Below, one piece after another: positions 7,667 through 13,308 of a DNA stretch of 17,502 nucleotides. Each line of letters begins with the position of its first letter. The stretch's first letter is position 1. The translations under genes and the position numbers were made by a program. The notes under the pieces are model-generated. The model made no database searches. It was given only the letters and a program-made list of their open reading frames with translations, and was not told where the DNA came from. This DNA is from Acidobacteriota bacterium (GTDB lineage: Bacteria; Acidobacteriota; Terriglobia; UBA7540), in contig PLWR01000129.1 in the NCBI GenBank assembly GCA_003165615.1, forward strand, positions 1 through 17,502, read 5' to 3'.

Positions 7667-7671
7667 CTCCT
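7667..7671 (-). promoter_or_regulatory. Ribosome binding site deciding the start of the four-helix membrane protein
   Basis: AGGAG on the minus strand, 7 nt before the ATG at 7659 and only 1 nt before a TTG at 7665. The spacing favours the ATG. Confidence 0.6.
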
Positions 7672-7707
7672 GGAGCAAACACGAACTGCCGCATATTCAC
7701 GCTGGCG

Positions 7708-8022
7708 TCAGTGTTTGTGCTCAATGCCAAACATCTCCCCGAAGAGCTCCTGCACGCGCCGGCTCCCGGAGTGCAGCGCCTTTCGGCCCAGCGGAGTCAG
7801 GCTGTACATGCGGCGCCCGGATTTCCCGTCGCGCTTCAAGTGCGAGCGCAGATAGCCCTTGCTCTCCAGCCCGTGCAGGATGGGATAGAGCGTTCCCGCG
7901 CTCACTTTGTATCCATGACGCGCCAGCTCTTCTGCGATCCAAACGCCGTAAAGAGGCTCCTCCGCGGCGTGGTGAAGAATGTGCAGACGGATCAGGCCCG
8001 AGTAAAGGGTCTTGTCATCCAT
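7708..8022 (-). CDS. PadR-family transcriptional regulator
   Basis: A 104-aa protein covering the PadR winged helix-turn-helix with almost nothing else. LYSGLIRLHILHHAAEEPLYGVWIAEEL is the first helices. HGYKVSAGTLYPILHGLESKGYLRSHLK is the recognition helix and wing entry, with the family hallmark S-x-GTLYPxLxxLE-x-KGYL. RDGKSGRRMYSLTPLGRKAL is the wing. A short C-terminal helix (VQELFGEMFGIEHKH) serves for dimerisation. PadR proteins of this size (PadR-s1 type) repress nearby genes, often their own, and release DNA on binding a small ligand (known). Here the gene heads a four-gene minus-strand unit with three envelope genes. A 25-bp dyad at 8043-8067, overlapping the likely promoter, is the obvious operator. 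The C-terminal His-x-x-His end (EHKH) could be a metal contact, but this is not assured. Confidence 0.95.
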   Translation of the reverse strand: MDDKTLYSGLIRLHILHHAAEEPLYGVWIAEELARHGYKVSAGTLYPILHGLESKGYLRSHLKRDGKSGRRMYSLTPLGRKALHSGSRRVQELFGEMFGIEHKH

Positions 8023-8042
8023 GTTGTTTGTTGATGCCCTGG

Positions 8043-8067
8043 TTCAATATCGAAAATCAATATTGAA
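8043..8067 (-). promoter_or_regulatory. Probable PadR operator (25-bp dyad)
   Basis: Arms TTCAATATCG (8043-8052) and CAATATTGAA (8058-8067) are inverted copies at 9 of 10 positions around AAAAT. The right half contains the perfect palindrome TCAATATTGA (8057-8066). It lies 20 bp upstream of the padR start codon and overlaps the -10 element of the predicted promoter, a layout expected for autorepression. Confidence 0.7.
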
Positions 8068-8088
8068 TGACGAGGGTCGAATTGTCAA
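8059..8088 (-). promoter_or_regulatory. Predicted sigma70-type promoter of the padR cassette
   Basis: On the minus strand a perfect -35 TTGACA (8088-8083) is followed after 18 bp by AATATT (8064-8059), matching the -10 consensus at 4 of 6 positions. The -10 lies inside the PadR dyad, so repressor and RNA polymerase would compete. Transcription would start near 8052, about 30 nt before the ATG at 8022. Confidence 0.55.
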
Positions 8089-8112
8089 GGGGGCGGCCCG
8101 GGAAAGTATGGG

Positions 8113-8154
8113 AAAGGCAAAAGGCAAAGTGCAAAAGGCAAAATGAAAAAGTGA
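8113..8154 (+). repeat. Degenerate heptameric repeat, AAAGGCA type
   Basis: Six 7-bp units in register: AAAGGCA, AAAGGCA, AAGTGCA, AAAGGCA, AAATGAA, AAAGTGA. It lies in the 340-bp gap between the padR and MFS transporter genes, beside the inverted repeat at 8199-8327. Together these fill most of the gap. No gene was seen there. Confidence 0.75.
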
Positions 8155-8198
8155 AGAGCCGTCCGCTGGGGTCAAGCATACGCTTCGAAAGAAAAGAC

Positions 8199-8327
8199 TC
8201 ACCACAGAGACACAGAGAGCACAGAGAAGAGCACCGTGACTTGAGAACTCAAAGTTCAAGTATTGCTGTTGGTTGACCTCGGTCTTTTCTCCGTGCGCCC
8301 TCCGTGACCTCTGTGTCTCTGTGGTGA
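8199..8327. repeat. Inverted repeat with CACAGAGACACAGAG arms
   Basis: TCACCACAGAGACACAGAG (8199-8217) recurs as a perfect 19-bp inverted copy at 8309-8327. Inside the arms, further partial pairing is visible (GCACAGAGAAGA against the complement of TTTTCTCCGTGC). The right arm ends 35 bp beyond the stop codon of the MFS gene, so the structure may also serve as its transcript end. I have the impression that CACCACAGAGACACAGAG-type repeats are frequent in acidobacterial genomes; this was not checked. Confidence 0.8.
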
Positions 8328-8362
8328 ACTGCTTTTCTCGGCTTGAATTACGCGGCCGAGAC

Positions 8363-9550
8363 CTATGCCGGGCCCGGGGGGAGCAATTTCCTTCGCTCGT
8401 AACTGTTGAAGATGAGCTGAGTAAAGAAGAGCAAAACCGCGATGCCCACCAGAATCCAAAAGCCGGATCGTACCGATTGGTGTTGGGCGACATAGCCGAT
8501 GGCGGGAGGAACCACCGCCCCGCTCAGCAAGGCGAAAGCCATGAGCATGCCGAAGACGGTTCCAAAGATACGCGAAAAATAGGTGCTGGCGGTTCCCGCG
8601 GTGGTGGGAAACACCGGCGCGTAACTGAGTCCGCAAAGGACGGCGCCGGCGGTAGCCATCCATACATTGGACGCCAACGCGATGAGCAGGAGTCCGATGA
8701 TGGCCCCCACGGACGATCCCAGTACCAATTGCGGCCCGCGAACTCGCTTGACCACCTGGCTGGCGATCAGCCGGCCCAGCATCATCATGATCCAAAAGAG
8801 CGTCAGGATGATTTTGGAAGTCTCGGGGGAGGTGGCAAGATCCTTCTCTAGAAAGGTGCGGATCCAACCATTGGTGGAGACCTCCAAAGCCGTATAGAAG
8901 AACAGCACGCAGGCGAGAATGATGACGGCGGGATTGATCAGCAGCGACATCGCCTGGCTCCAATCAAATCCTCCCGCCATGCTGGCCGGGGGAAACTTCT
9001 GCGCCAGGGCCACGAGGGCAACCGCGCCGACGAGCATAGCGATGGCCCACAGGGTGGCCACCAGCCCCACGTGGCGGGCCATGAGCGCGACCAGCCCGGG
9101 AAAAAATGCCGCCCCCACTCCGAAAAAGATGCCTCCCATGTTGAGCCCGGAAGAGGGATTTTCCGGGTAAAGGTCGGGGATGAGCGTGTTGGCGGCGGCC
9201 ATCGCCGAACAACTTCCCAGCCCTAGAATGAACAGCAGCCCTCCCAGCAAGGCGTAACTGGGCGAGTAGGCCATTCCGATCAGCGCCGCCGCGCTGCACA
9301 AAAACCCGGCGGCCAGTACTAACTTCTTCCCGAAGCGATCAATCAGCGGGCCAGCCAGGAAGACCATGGGCACTTGCGGGATATAGAGGAAACTGAAAAG
9401 GGTCCCGGCCCTTGCCAAATCAATCCCGGCGCGCACACTCAACTCCGGCAGCGTCGCGCCGATAAAGGAAGCCACCATTCCGTAAGTAAAAAGACCCGCG
9501 CACGCCGTCCCCATCAAGTAAGGGGTGGAAGTCTGGTTCTGTGAGGCCAT
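8363..9550 (-). CDS. MFS transporter, FHS/fucose-permease-like
   Basis: A 395-aa inner-membrane protein with about 12 hydrophobic segments, predicted to move a sugar or other small solute with protons. Features include the N-domain MFS signature region GPLIDRFGKKLVLAAGFL (loop 2-3), the gate-like LGSCSAMAAANTLIPDLYP, the mid-protein ALEVSTNGWIRTFLEKDL and the C-domain GLSYAPVFPTTAGTASTYF. The ALEVSTNGW and GLSYAPVFPT segments are what point to the fucose:H+ symporter-like (FHS) group. The frame extends to 9619, but the extra 23 residues translate a REP hairpin (9600-9617). The ATG at 9550, preceded by GGAAAGG, gives a normal MFS N-terminus. A GH29 fucosidase lies about 5 kb away on the same strand, so fucose is a possible substrate, but the genes are not linked. 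Monocistronic. Confidence 0.92.
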   Translation of the reverse strand: MASQNQTSTPYLMGTACAGLFTYGMVASFIGATLPELSVRAGIDLARAGTLFSFLYIPQVPMVFLAGPLIDRFGKKLVLAAGFLCSAAALIGMAYSPSYALLGGLLFILGLGSCSAMAAANTLIPDLYPENPSSGLNMGGIFFGVGAAFFPGLVALMARHVGLVATLWAIAMLVGAVALVALAQKFPPASMAGGFDWSQAMSLLINPAVIILACVLFFYTALEVSTNGWIRTFLEKDLATSPETSKIILTLFWIMMMLGRLIASQVVKRVRGPQLVLGSSVGAIIGLLLIALASNVWMATAGAVLCGLSYAPVFPTTAGTASTYFSRIFGTVFGMLMAFALLSGAVVPPAIGYVAQHQSVRSGFWILVGIAVLLFFTQLIFNSYERRKLLPPGPA

Positions 9551-9594
9551 TGAGATTTGACCTTTCCGCTGGTGAAGCGTGTAAGAATTAGCTC

Positions 9595-9644
9595 CTAGCG
9601 CCGACCTTGAGGTCGGCACATTTTGAACTAAGGTTCAGCGCTAC
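9595..9644. repeat. REP pair (GTAG-type hairpins, inverted)
   Basis: Plus-strand copy: (C)TAG head, then stem GCCGACCT-TG-AGGTCGGC (9600-9617). Minus-strand copy: GTAG (9644-9641), then stem TGAAC-CTTA-GTTCA (9637-9624). The first hairpin is identical to the one at 14963-14980. The head of the first copy is CTAG rather than GTAG, a decayed head. Confidence 0.7.
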
Positions 9645-9852
9645 AACCTGCATTTCAGCCGCCTACGATCCACCCTGAGGGATCGTCAGGGCGGAGGCAT
9701 TATACTCGGATTTCCGTTTTGCTTCCTCCCGAGCTGCCTTCGTGGCAGGCTCCATGGTAGTTGGGGCCTCGGCCGGAACGCTGAACTCCCGATTGGCTAT
9801 TGCACGTGTAAGCCGCTGAGGGTATTTTATGGGTCGAACGCGAAATCATCAT

Positions 9853-9882
9853 GGAAATTCCAGCTCGGGAAATTCCAGCTCG
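9853..9882 (+). repeat. Perfect tandem 15-bp repeat upstream of the adenylation operon
   Basis: GGAAATTCCAGCTCG occurs twice back to back (9853-9867 and 9868-9882), 68 bp before the TTG start at 9950. Each unit contains the near-dyad GGAAATTCC. It could be a regulator binding site or a chance duplication; the sequence does not decide. Confidence 0.6.
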
Positions 9883-9937
9883 AGGCCTGCCGGAAGGTGG
9901 AGCTCTGAAGCACCAGTGAAGTCCCGCCTTGCATGAG

Positions 9938-9943
9938 AGGGAG
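9938..9943 (+). promoter_or_regulatory. Ribosome binding site deciding the TTG start of the adenylation gene
   Basis: AGGGAG ends 6 nt before the TTG at 9950. The upstream TTG at 9929 has no comparable site, and the protein from 9950 (MNLAQEFLATANRHGDRLAL) begins as adenylating enzymes usually do. Confidence 0.6.
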
Positions 9944-9949
9944 TGGCGC

Positions 9950-11509
9950 TTGAATTTAGCACAGGAGTTTCTTGCCACCGCAAATCGCCACGGCGATCGA
10001 CTGGCTCTTTCGGTCGAAGGCGTGGACCATTCCTACGCGCAATTGGCGGCGTCTGCCGGGGGAATCGCTGCGTGGCTCAGGTCGCGCCATGCGGGAGCCG
10101 GCCACCGCGTCGGCATCCTGGCGTCTCGCAGCGCGCCGGCTTACGCGGGGATTCTAGCGACGTGCTGGGTGGGCGCAACCTATGTTCCCATCAACGTCGC
10201 GCTGCCGGCGGAAGCGCTACTCAAGATAATCAAAACGACCAAGCCCGACGCGCTGATCGTCGATGAGCGAGGACGGGCGGCTCTCGCGGGCCTCGATTGG
10301 GATCCCTCCAAAGTCCTGGCGCCCTCGAACGACGCCCTGAACGTGAGCGGGGAGGGGGCGGGAAGCACGGCCTGGGGGTCTCCTGCCCGGGAGCCACTTC
10401 GCCCCACGGACGATCCCGAACGCGTTCCGCCTGACGCCACCGCATACATTGAATTCACTTCCGGCACCACCGGCCTGCCCAAAGGAGTCATGATCGCGGT
10501 GGGCTCAGTGACTCACTTTCTCCGGATGATGCAGGAGCGCTACCATCTCAATGCCGAAGATCGCATTGCCGCAACCTCTGACATTACCTTTGACATTTCC
10601 TTCTTCAACATGTTCATGGCCTGGAAGGCCGGGGCGTCGTTGCACGTCGTGCCTGCCACCCAGTTGATGGCTCCGGCAAAATTCATTCAGGAGAAACAGA
10701 TTACCGTTTGGTTCTCCGTCCCTTCGATTGCGGCTTTCATGCGGCGCATGAAACTGCTCACCCCCGGCGCCTTTCCTTCTTTGCGGTATTCGCTATTCGC
10801 TGGCGAGCCGCTGCCTTTGAACTCGGCGCTGGCATGGCAGGAAGCGGCGGCCGGCAGCACGGTGGAGAACCTCTATGGGCCGACGGAGGCAACGGTGGTT
10901 TGCACTGGGGAACGAATCGGGAAGCACCCGAACGTCACTCCCGATCGGGGTATTATTGCCATTGGCCGGGCGCTGCCGGGCACGGAGGTCATGGTGCTTG
11001 ACTCCGAGCTCAATTGCTTGCCGCCGAATCAGCCGGGACAAATTGCGCTGTCGGGCTTGCAAGTATCGCAAGGCTATTTCGAGCAGCCGGAACTGACCAA
11101 CCAACAGTTCCGCATCATTACCGGCAGGAGATGTTATCTGACCGGTGACCTGGGGTATCAGGACGATTCCGGAGCGTTTCACCACCTGGGGCGAATCGAT
11201 AACCAGGTCAAGGTGCTGGGAAATCGAGTCGAGCTCGAAGAGGTCGAAACGCATTTGCGAGATGTCTGCCAGTCCGACATGGTCGGCGCGCTTGCGTGGC
11301 CCCTTGAGCACGGATCGGCGCAGGGCCTGGTGGCATTTGTCAGCGGAACGGAGCGCTCTCCTGCGCAGGTGAAACAGGCGATGGAGAAGCGGGTGGTGGG
11401 GTATATGGTTCCCAAGGTTGTCCACGTCCTCCCCGCCCTGCCCCTCAACGCCAATGGAAAAGTAGATCGGCAGGCGCTGCTGCGGCTGTTAACGGACGAT
11501 CACGCATGA
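9950..11509 (+). CDS. Stand-alone amino-acid adenylating enzyme, DltA-like (ANL superfamily)
   Basis: A 519-aa cytoplasmic enzyme expected to activate an amino acid with ATP and load it on the carrier encoded two genes downstream. The adenylation core motifs are intact: A3 FTSGTTGLPKG (169-179), A4 FDIS (Asp215, the residue that usually binds the substrate amino group), A5 NLYGPTE (307-313), A7 YLTGDLG (396-402), A8 GRIDNQVKVLGNRVE (414-428) and A10 NANGKVDR with catalytic Lys504. There is no condensation, carrier or thioesterase domain, which with the FSVPS...SLFAGEPLP layout resembles D-alanine:carrier ligase DltA. The position that is Cys in DltA's D-Ala pocket (FLFCGE, recalled) is Ala here (SLFAGE), so the substrate may not be D-alanine. 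The TTG start at 9950 is supported by AGGGAG. Its stop overlaps the next gene as ATGA. Confidence 0.93.
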   Translation: MNLAQEFLATANRHGDRLALSVEGVDHSYAQLAASAGGIAAWLRSRHAGAGHRVGILASRSAPAYAGILATCWVGATYVPINVALPAEALLKIIKTTKPDALIVDERGRAALAGLDWDPSKVLAPSNDALNVSGEGAGSTAWGSPAREPLRPTDDPERVPPDATAYIEFTSGTTGLPKGVMIAVGSVTHFLRMMQERYHLNAEDRIAATSDITFDISFFNMFMAWKAGASLHVVPATQLMAPAKFIQEKQITVWFSVPSIAAFMRRMKLLTPGAFPSLRYSLFAGEPLPLNSALAWQEAAAGSTVENLYGPTEATVVCTGERIGKHPNVTPDRGIIAIGRALPGTEVMVLDSELNCLPPNQPGQIALSGLQVSQGYFEQPELTNQQFRIITGRRCYLTGDLGYQDDSGAFHHLGRIDNQVKVLGNRVELEEVETHLRDVCQSDMVGALAWPLEHGSAQGLVAFVSGTERSPAQVKQAMEKRVVGYMVPKVVHVLPALPLNANGKVDRQALLRLLTDDHA

Positions 11510-13008
11510 ACCCCGTCACTGGCACCCCCGCCCCCACCGTCGCCCCCCACCCGGAGGCTTCGGCTCGCGCGCCACGAAGCGCCGCCTTGCGGTTGGTTCC
11601 GGCGATTGATACCTACCCTCGCGTGGTGGCCTGGGCACAGACCAGGTTGGGCAAGGCACTGCTGCTGAGTTTGTTTGCCGCAGGTCTTTTCCTTCGCTTT
11701 GATCCAAGGACGTCCCTGGCCATGACCGCGATACTGGCTGCCGCCACGTTTCTGCCGAACTATCGCCGATGGATTGTCACCGCCGGCACGTTGCTTTGGC
11801 TCATGGTGGGAGGATCATGGATCGATTGGACCGTCGTGCAATTTCTTATCACAACTCGGGGTCTTGCCGGTGCCATCAACTTCCCCCTCCTGCAAAGCGT
11901 GGTGCTGGTGGCCGTACTTGTTCTCAGTGCGGGATGGATCGGCTTGGCCCGCCGGTATCCCCGGGCTCTCCCCTTTCGCCGCCCGGTTTTGACGCTGACC
12001 ATTTTCTACGGCGTGGCGGTGGTTTTCACTTCCGGCATCCTGATCGGCAGAAACAGCGTGATCGCATGGATGTTCGTATTCACGTTGGGCGCCTATTTCT
12101 GGTTCCTTGGATATGCTCTGGTTGATGCCAGAGCCAGGGATGGGGACTCGGTGGGCCTGCAGCTCGGCACGTTTCATCCCTTCTGGGGCTCGACGACCAC
12201 GCCTGTGCCCAAGGGGGCGTCCTATCTTCGCCGCATCGAATGCAAGGACCCGCAAGCGTTGGCGGTTACACAGCTAAAAGCGCTGAAGCTTCTGGCGTGG
12301 GCAGGGATTCTGTATATCTCATCACGCCTGTTCGTAGGGATCGCCCACGTGGCGTTGCCGATTCCCTCATATCAAGTGGCATTCAATAGCTTCGTAGCCA
12401 GCACGCCGTTCCCCTGGTATGTGTGCTGGCTCGCCCTGATTACGGTGTTTGTGGAAAACTTGCTGAGTCTCTGCGTGTGGGGGCACACCGTCATCGCCTG
12501 CTGCCGAATGGCGGGCTTCCGCGCTCTGCGGAACACCTACCGGCCGCTGGAGGCAAGAACGATTGCGGAGTTTTGGAACCGCTATTACTTTTACTTCAAA
12601 GAGCTTCTGGTCGACTTCTTCTTTTATCCCACTTTTTTCCGGTGGTTCAAGCCGCACAAGCGGCTGCGCCTTGCCGCCGCCACCTTTATGGCCGCCGGGT
12701 TCGGCAACATGTTCTTTCACTTCATCCGCGACATCGGATATGTTGCCACTTTCGGATTGTGGCAGGCAGTCATTCGGTACCATGTCTATGCTGTTTATTG
12801 CCTGATTCTTTCCGGCGGAATCGTGGTTTCGCAGCTCCGCAACAAAGCGCCGCGAAGAACCGCCCGCTGGTTCGAGGCCCCGCTATTTCAGCGGTTGGGA
12901 GTGGTCCTGTTCTATTGCCTGCTTCAGGTTTTTGACGACACAGGAAGGAGCCACCCGATCACCACCCACTTGGCGTTCCTTCTGCACTTGTTCCACATGG
13001 GGAGATAA
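11506..13008 (+). CDS. Polytopic membrane protein, divergent MBOAT-like (DltB-type) acyltransferase
   Basis: A 500-aa inner-membrane protein with about ten hydrophobic segments after a Pro/Ala-rich cytoplasmic start. The C-terminal half holds an MBOAT-like block: RTIAEFWNRYYFYFKELLVDFFFYP (351-375), in the place of the FWRRWH... re-entrant region of DltB. It is followed by FMAAGFGNMFFHFIRD (394-409), where His405 matches the position of the invariant catalytic His. The first block has Tyr where DltB has His. MBOAT proteins move acyl or aminoacyl groups across or within the membrane onto an acceptor (known). The case rests on these two blocks and, more strongly, on its place between an adenylating enzyme and a carrier, as in dltABC. 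The start overlaps the upstream stop (ATGA, 11506-11509), so translation is coupled. An alternative is an unrelated polytopic family with chance resemblance. Confidence 0.75.
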   Translation: MNPVTGTPAPTVAPHPEASARAPRSAALRLVPAIDTYPRVVAWAQTRLGKALLLSLFAAGLFLRFDPRTSLAMTAILAAATFLPNYRRWIVTAGTLLWLMVGGSWIDWTVVQFLITTRGLAGAINFPLLQSVVLVAVLVLSAGWIGLARRYPRALPFRRPVLTLTIFYGVAVVFTSGILIGRNSVIAWMFVFTLGAYFWFLGYALVDARARDGDSVGLQLGTFHPFWGSTTTPVPKGASYLRRIECKDPQALAVTQLKALKLLAWAGILYISSRLFVGIAHVALPIPSYQVAFNSFVASTPFPWYVCWLALITVFVENLLSLCVWGHTVIACCRMAGFRALRNTYRPLEARTIAEFWNRYYFYFKELLVDFFFYPTFFRWFKPHKRLRLAAATFMAAGFGNMFFHFIRDIGYVATFGLWQAVIRYHVYAVYCLILSGGIVVSQLRNKAPRRTARWFEAPLFQRLGVVLFYCLLQVFDDTGRSHPITTHLAFLLHLFHMGR

Positions 13009-13012
13009 TTCG

Positions 13013-13267
13013 ATGGATGCACGGGAAGCAATACGAGCCTTTGTGAAAGACTTGTTGGCCAGCAAGGGTGAGACCGCGGCATTCGAGGATTCAGAGTCAC
13101 TCCTGTTGAACGGCCGCCTTCAATCAATTGACGCGGTGGAGATCGCCTTGTTTCTCGAGCAGGAGTACGCCATCGATTTCTCCGTGGTGGGTTTCGATCA
13201 GGCACAAATCGATTCCGTCGACGCCATCGTCTCTTTAGTCGAGCAGCACGGCCGGCGGATTTCCTGA
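13013..13267 (+). CDS. Phosphopantetheinyl carrier protein (DltC/ACP-like)
   Basis: An 84-aa acidic four-helix carrier. The 4'-phosphopantetheine attachment serine is Ser38 in GRLQSIDAVEIALFLEQEY. The usual D-S-L/I is Q-S-I here, but the following helix 2 pattern (I-D-A-V-E-x-x-x-x-L-E) and the C-terminal IDSVDAIVSLVEQ are typical of carrier proteins. It should hold the amino acid as a thioester between the adenylating enzyme and later steps. The frame is open upstream to 12932, but the ATG at 13013 has GGGGAG (12999-13004) 8 nt before it and gives a normal carrier length. The start is 4 bp after the MBOAT-like gene's stop, and the next gene follows 41 bp later, so all four genes are probably one operon. 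A phosphopantetheinyl transferase must be encoded elsewhere. Confidence 0.92.
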   Translation: MDAREAIRAFVKDLLASKGETAAFEDSESLLLNGRLQSIDAVEIALFLEQEYAIDFSVVGFDQAQIDSVDAIVSLVEQHGRRIS

Positions 13268-13296
13268 ATAGGTCCGCACATGGGCAGCGTGGCAGG

Positions 13297-13304
13297 AAAG
13301 GAGG
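13297..13304 (+). promoter_or_regulatory. Strong ribosome binding site before the A-sub/methyltransferase gene
   Basis: AAAGGAGG lies 4 nt before the TTG at 13309. An ATG at 13351 with AGGAAG (13340-13345) 5 nt upstream is the competing start and would give a 517-aa protein beginning MHSDPINLRKIE, right at the start of recognisable homology. Confidence 0.5.
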
Positions 13305-13308
13305 TTTC

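Larger units (their letters stand above)
9551..9949. other. 399-bp divergent intergenic region with REP pair, hairpin and tandem 15-mer
   Basis: This gap separates the divergently transcribed MFS gene and the adenylation-MBOAT-carrier operon and must hold the promoters of both. It contains the REP pair (9595-9644), a small hairpin CGATCC...GGATCG (9666-9685) and a tandem 15-bp repeat (9853-9882). A weak sigma70-like match is TTGCAC (9800-9805), 17 bp, TATTTT (9823-9828). No convincing small gene was seen; the open frame on the minus strand at 9700-9978 has no recognisable content. Confidence 0.5.

Noticed and set aside
2195..9550. A fucose-use operon (GH29 plus FucP-like MFS transporter)
   Set aside because: The two genes are about 5 kb apart with an opposite-strand gene and a PadR cassette between them. 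No fucose isomerase, kinase or aldolase was found, so the link is only suggestive.
9551..9619. N-terminal extension of the MFS transporter (MPTSRSALGA...)
   Set aside because: These residues translate the REP hairpin GCCGACCTTGAGGTCGGC; the same peptide appears from the REP at 14963-14985, so it is not protein-coding.
10793..11425. 210-residue minus-strand open frame
   Set aside because: A shadow of the adenylating enzyme, which has all core motifs on the plus strand.
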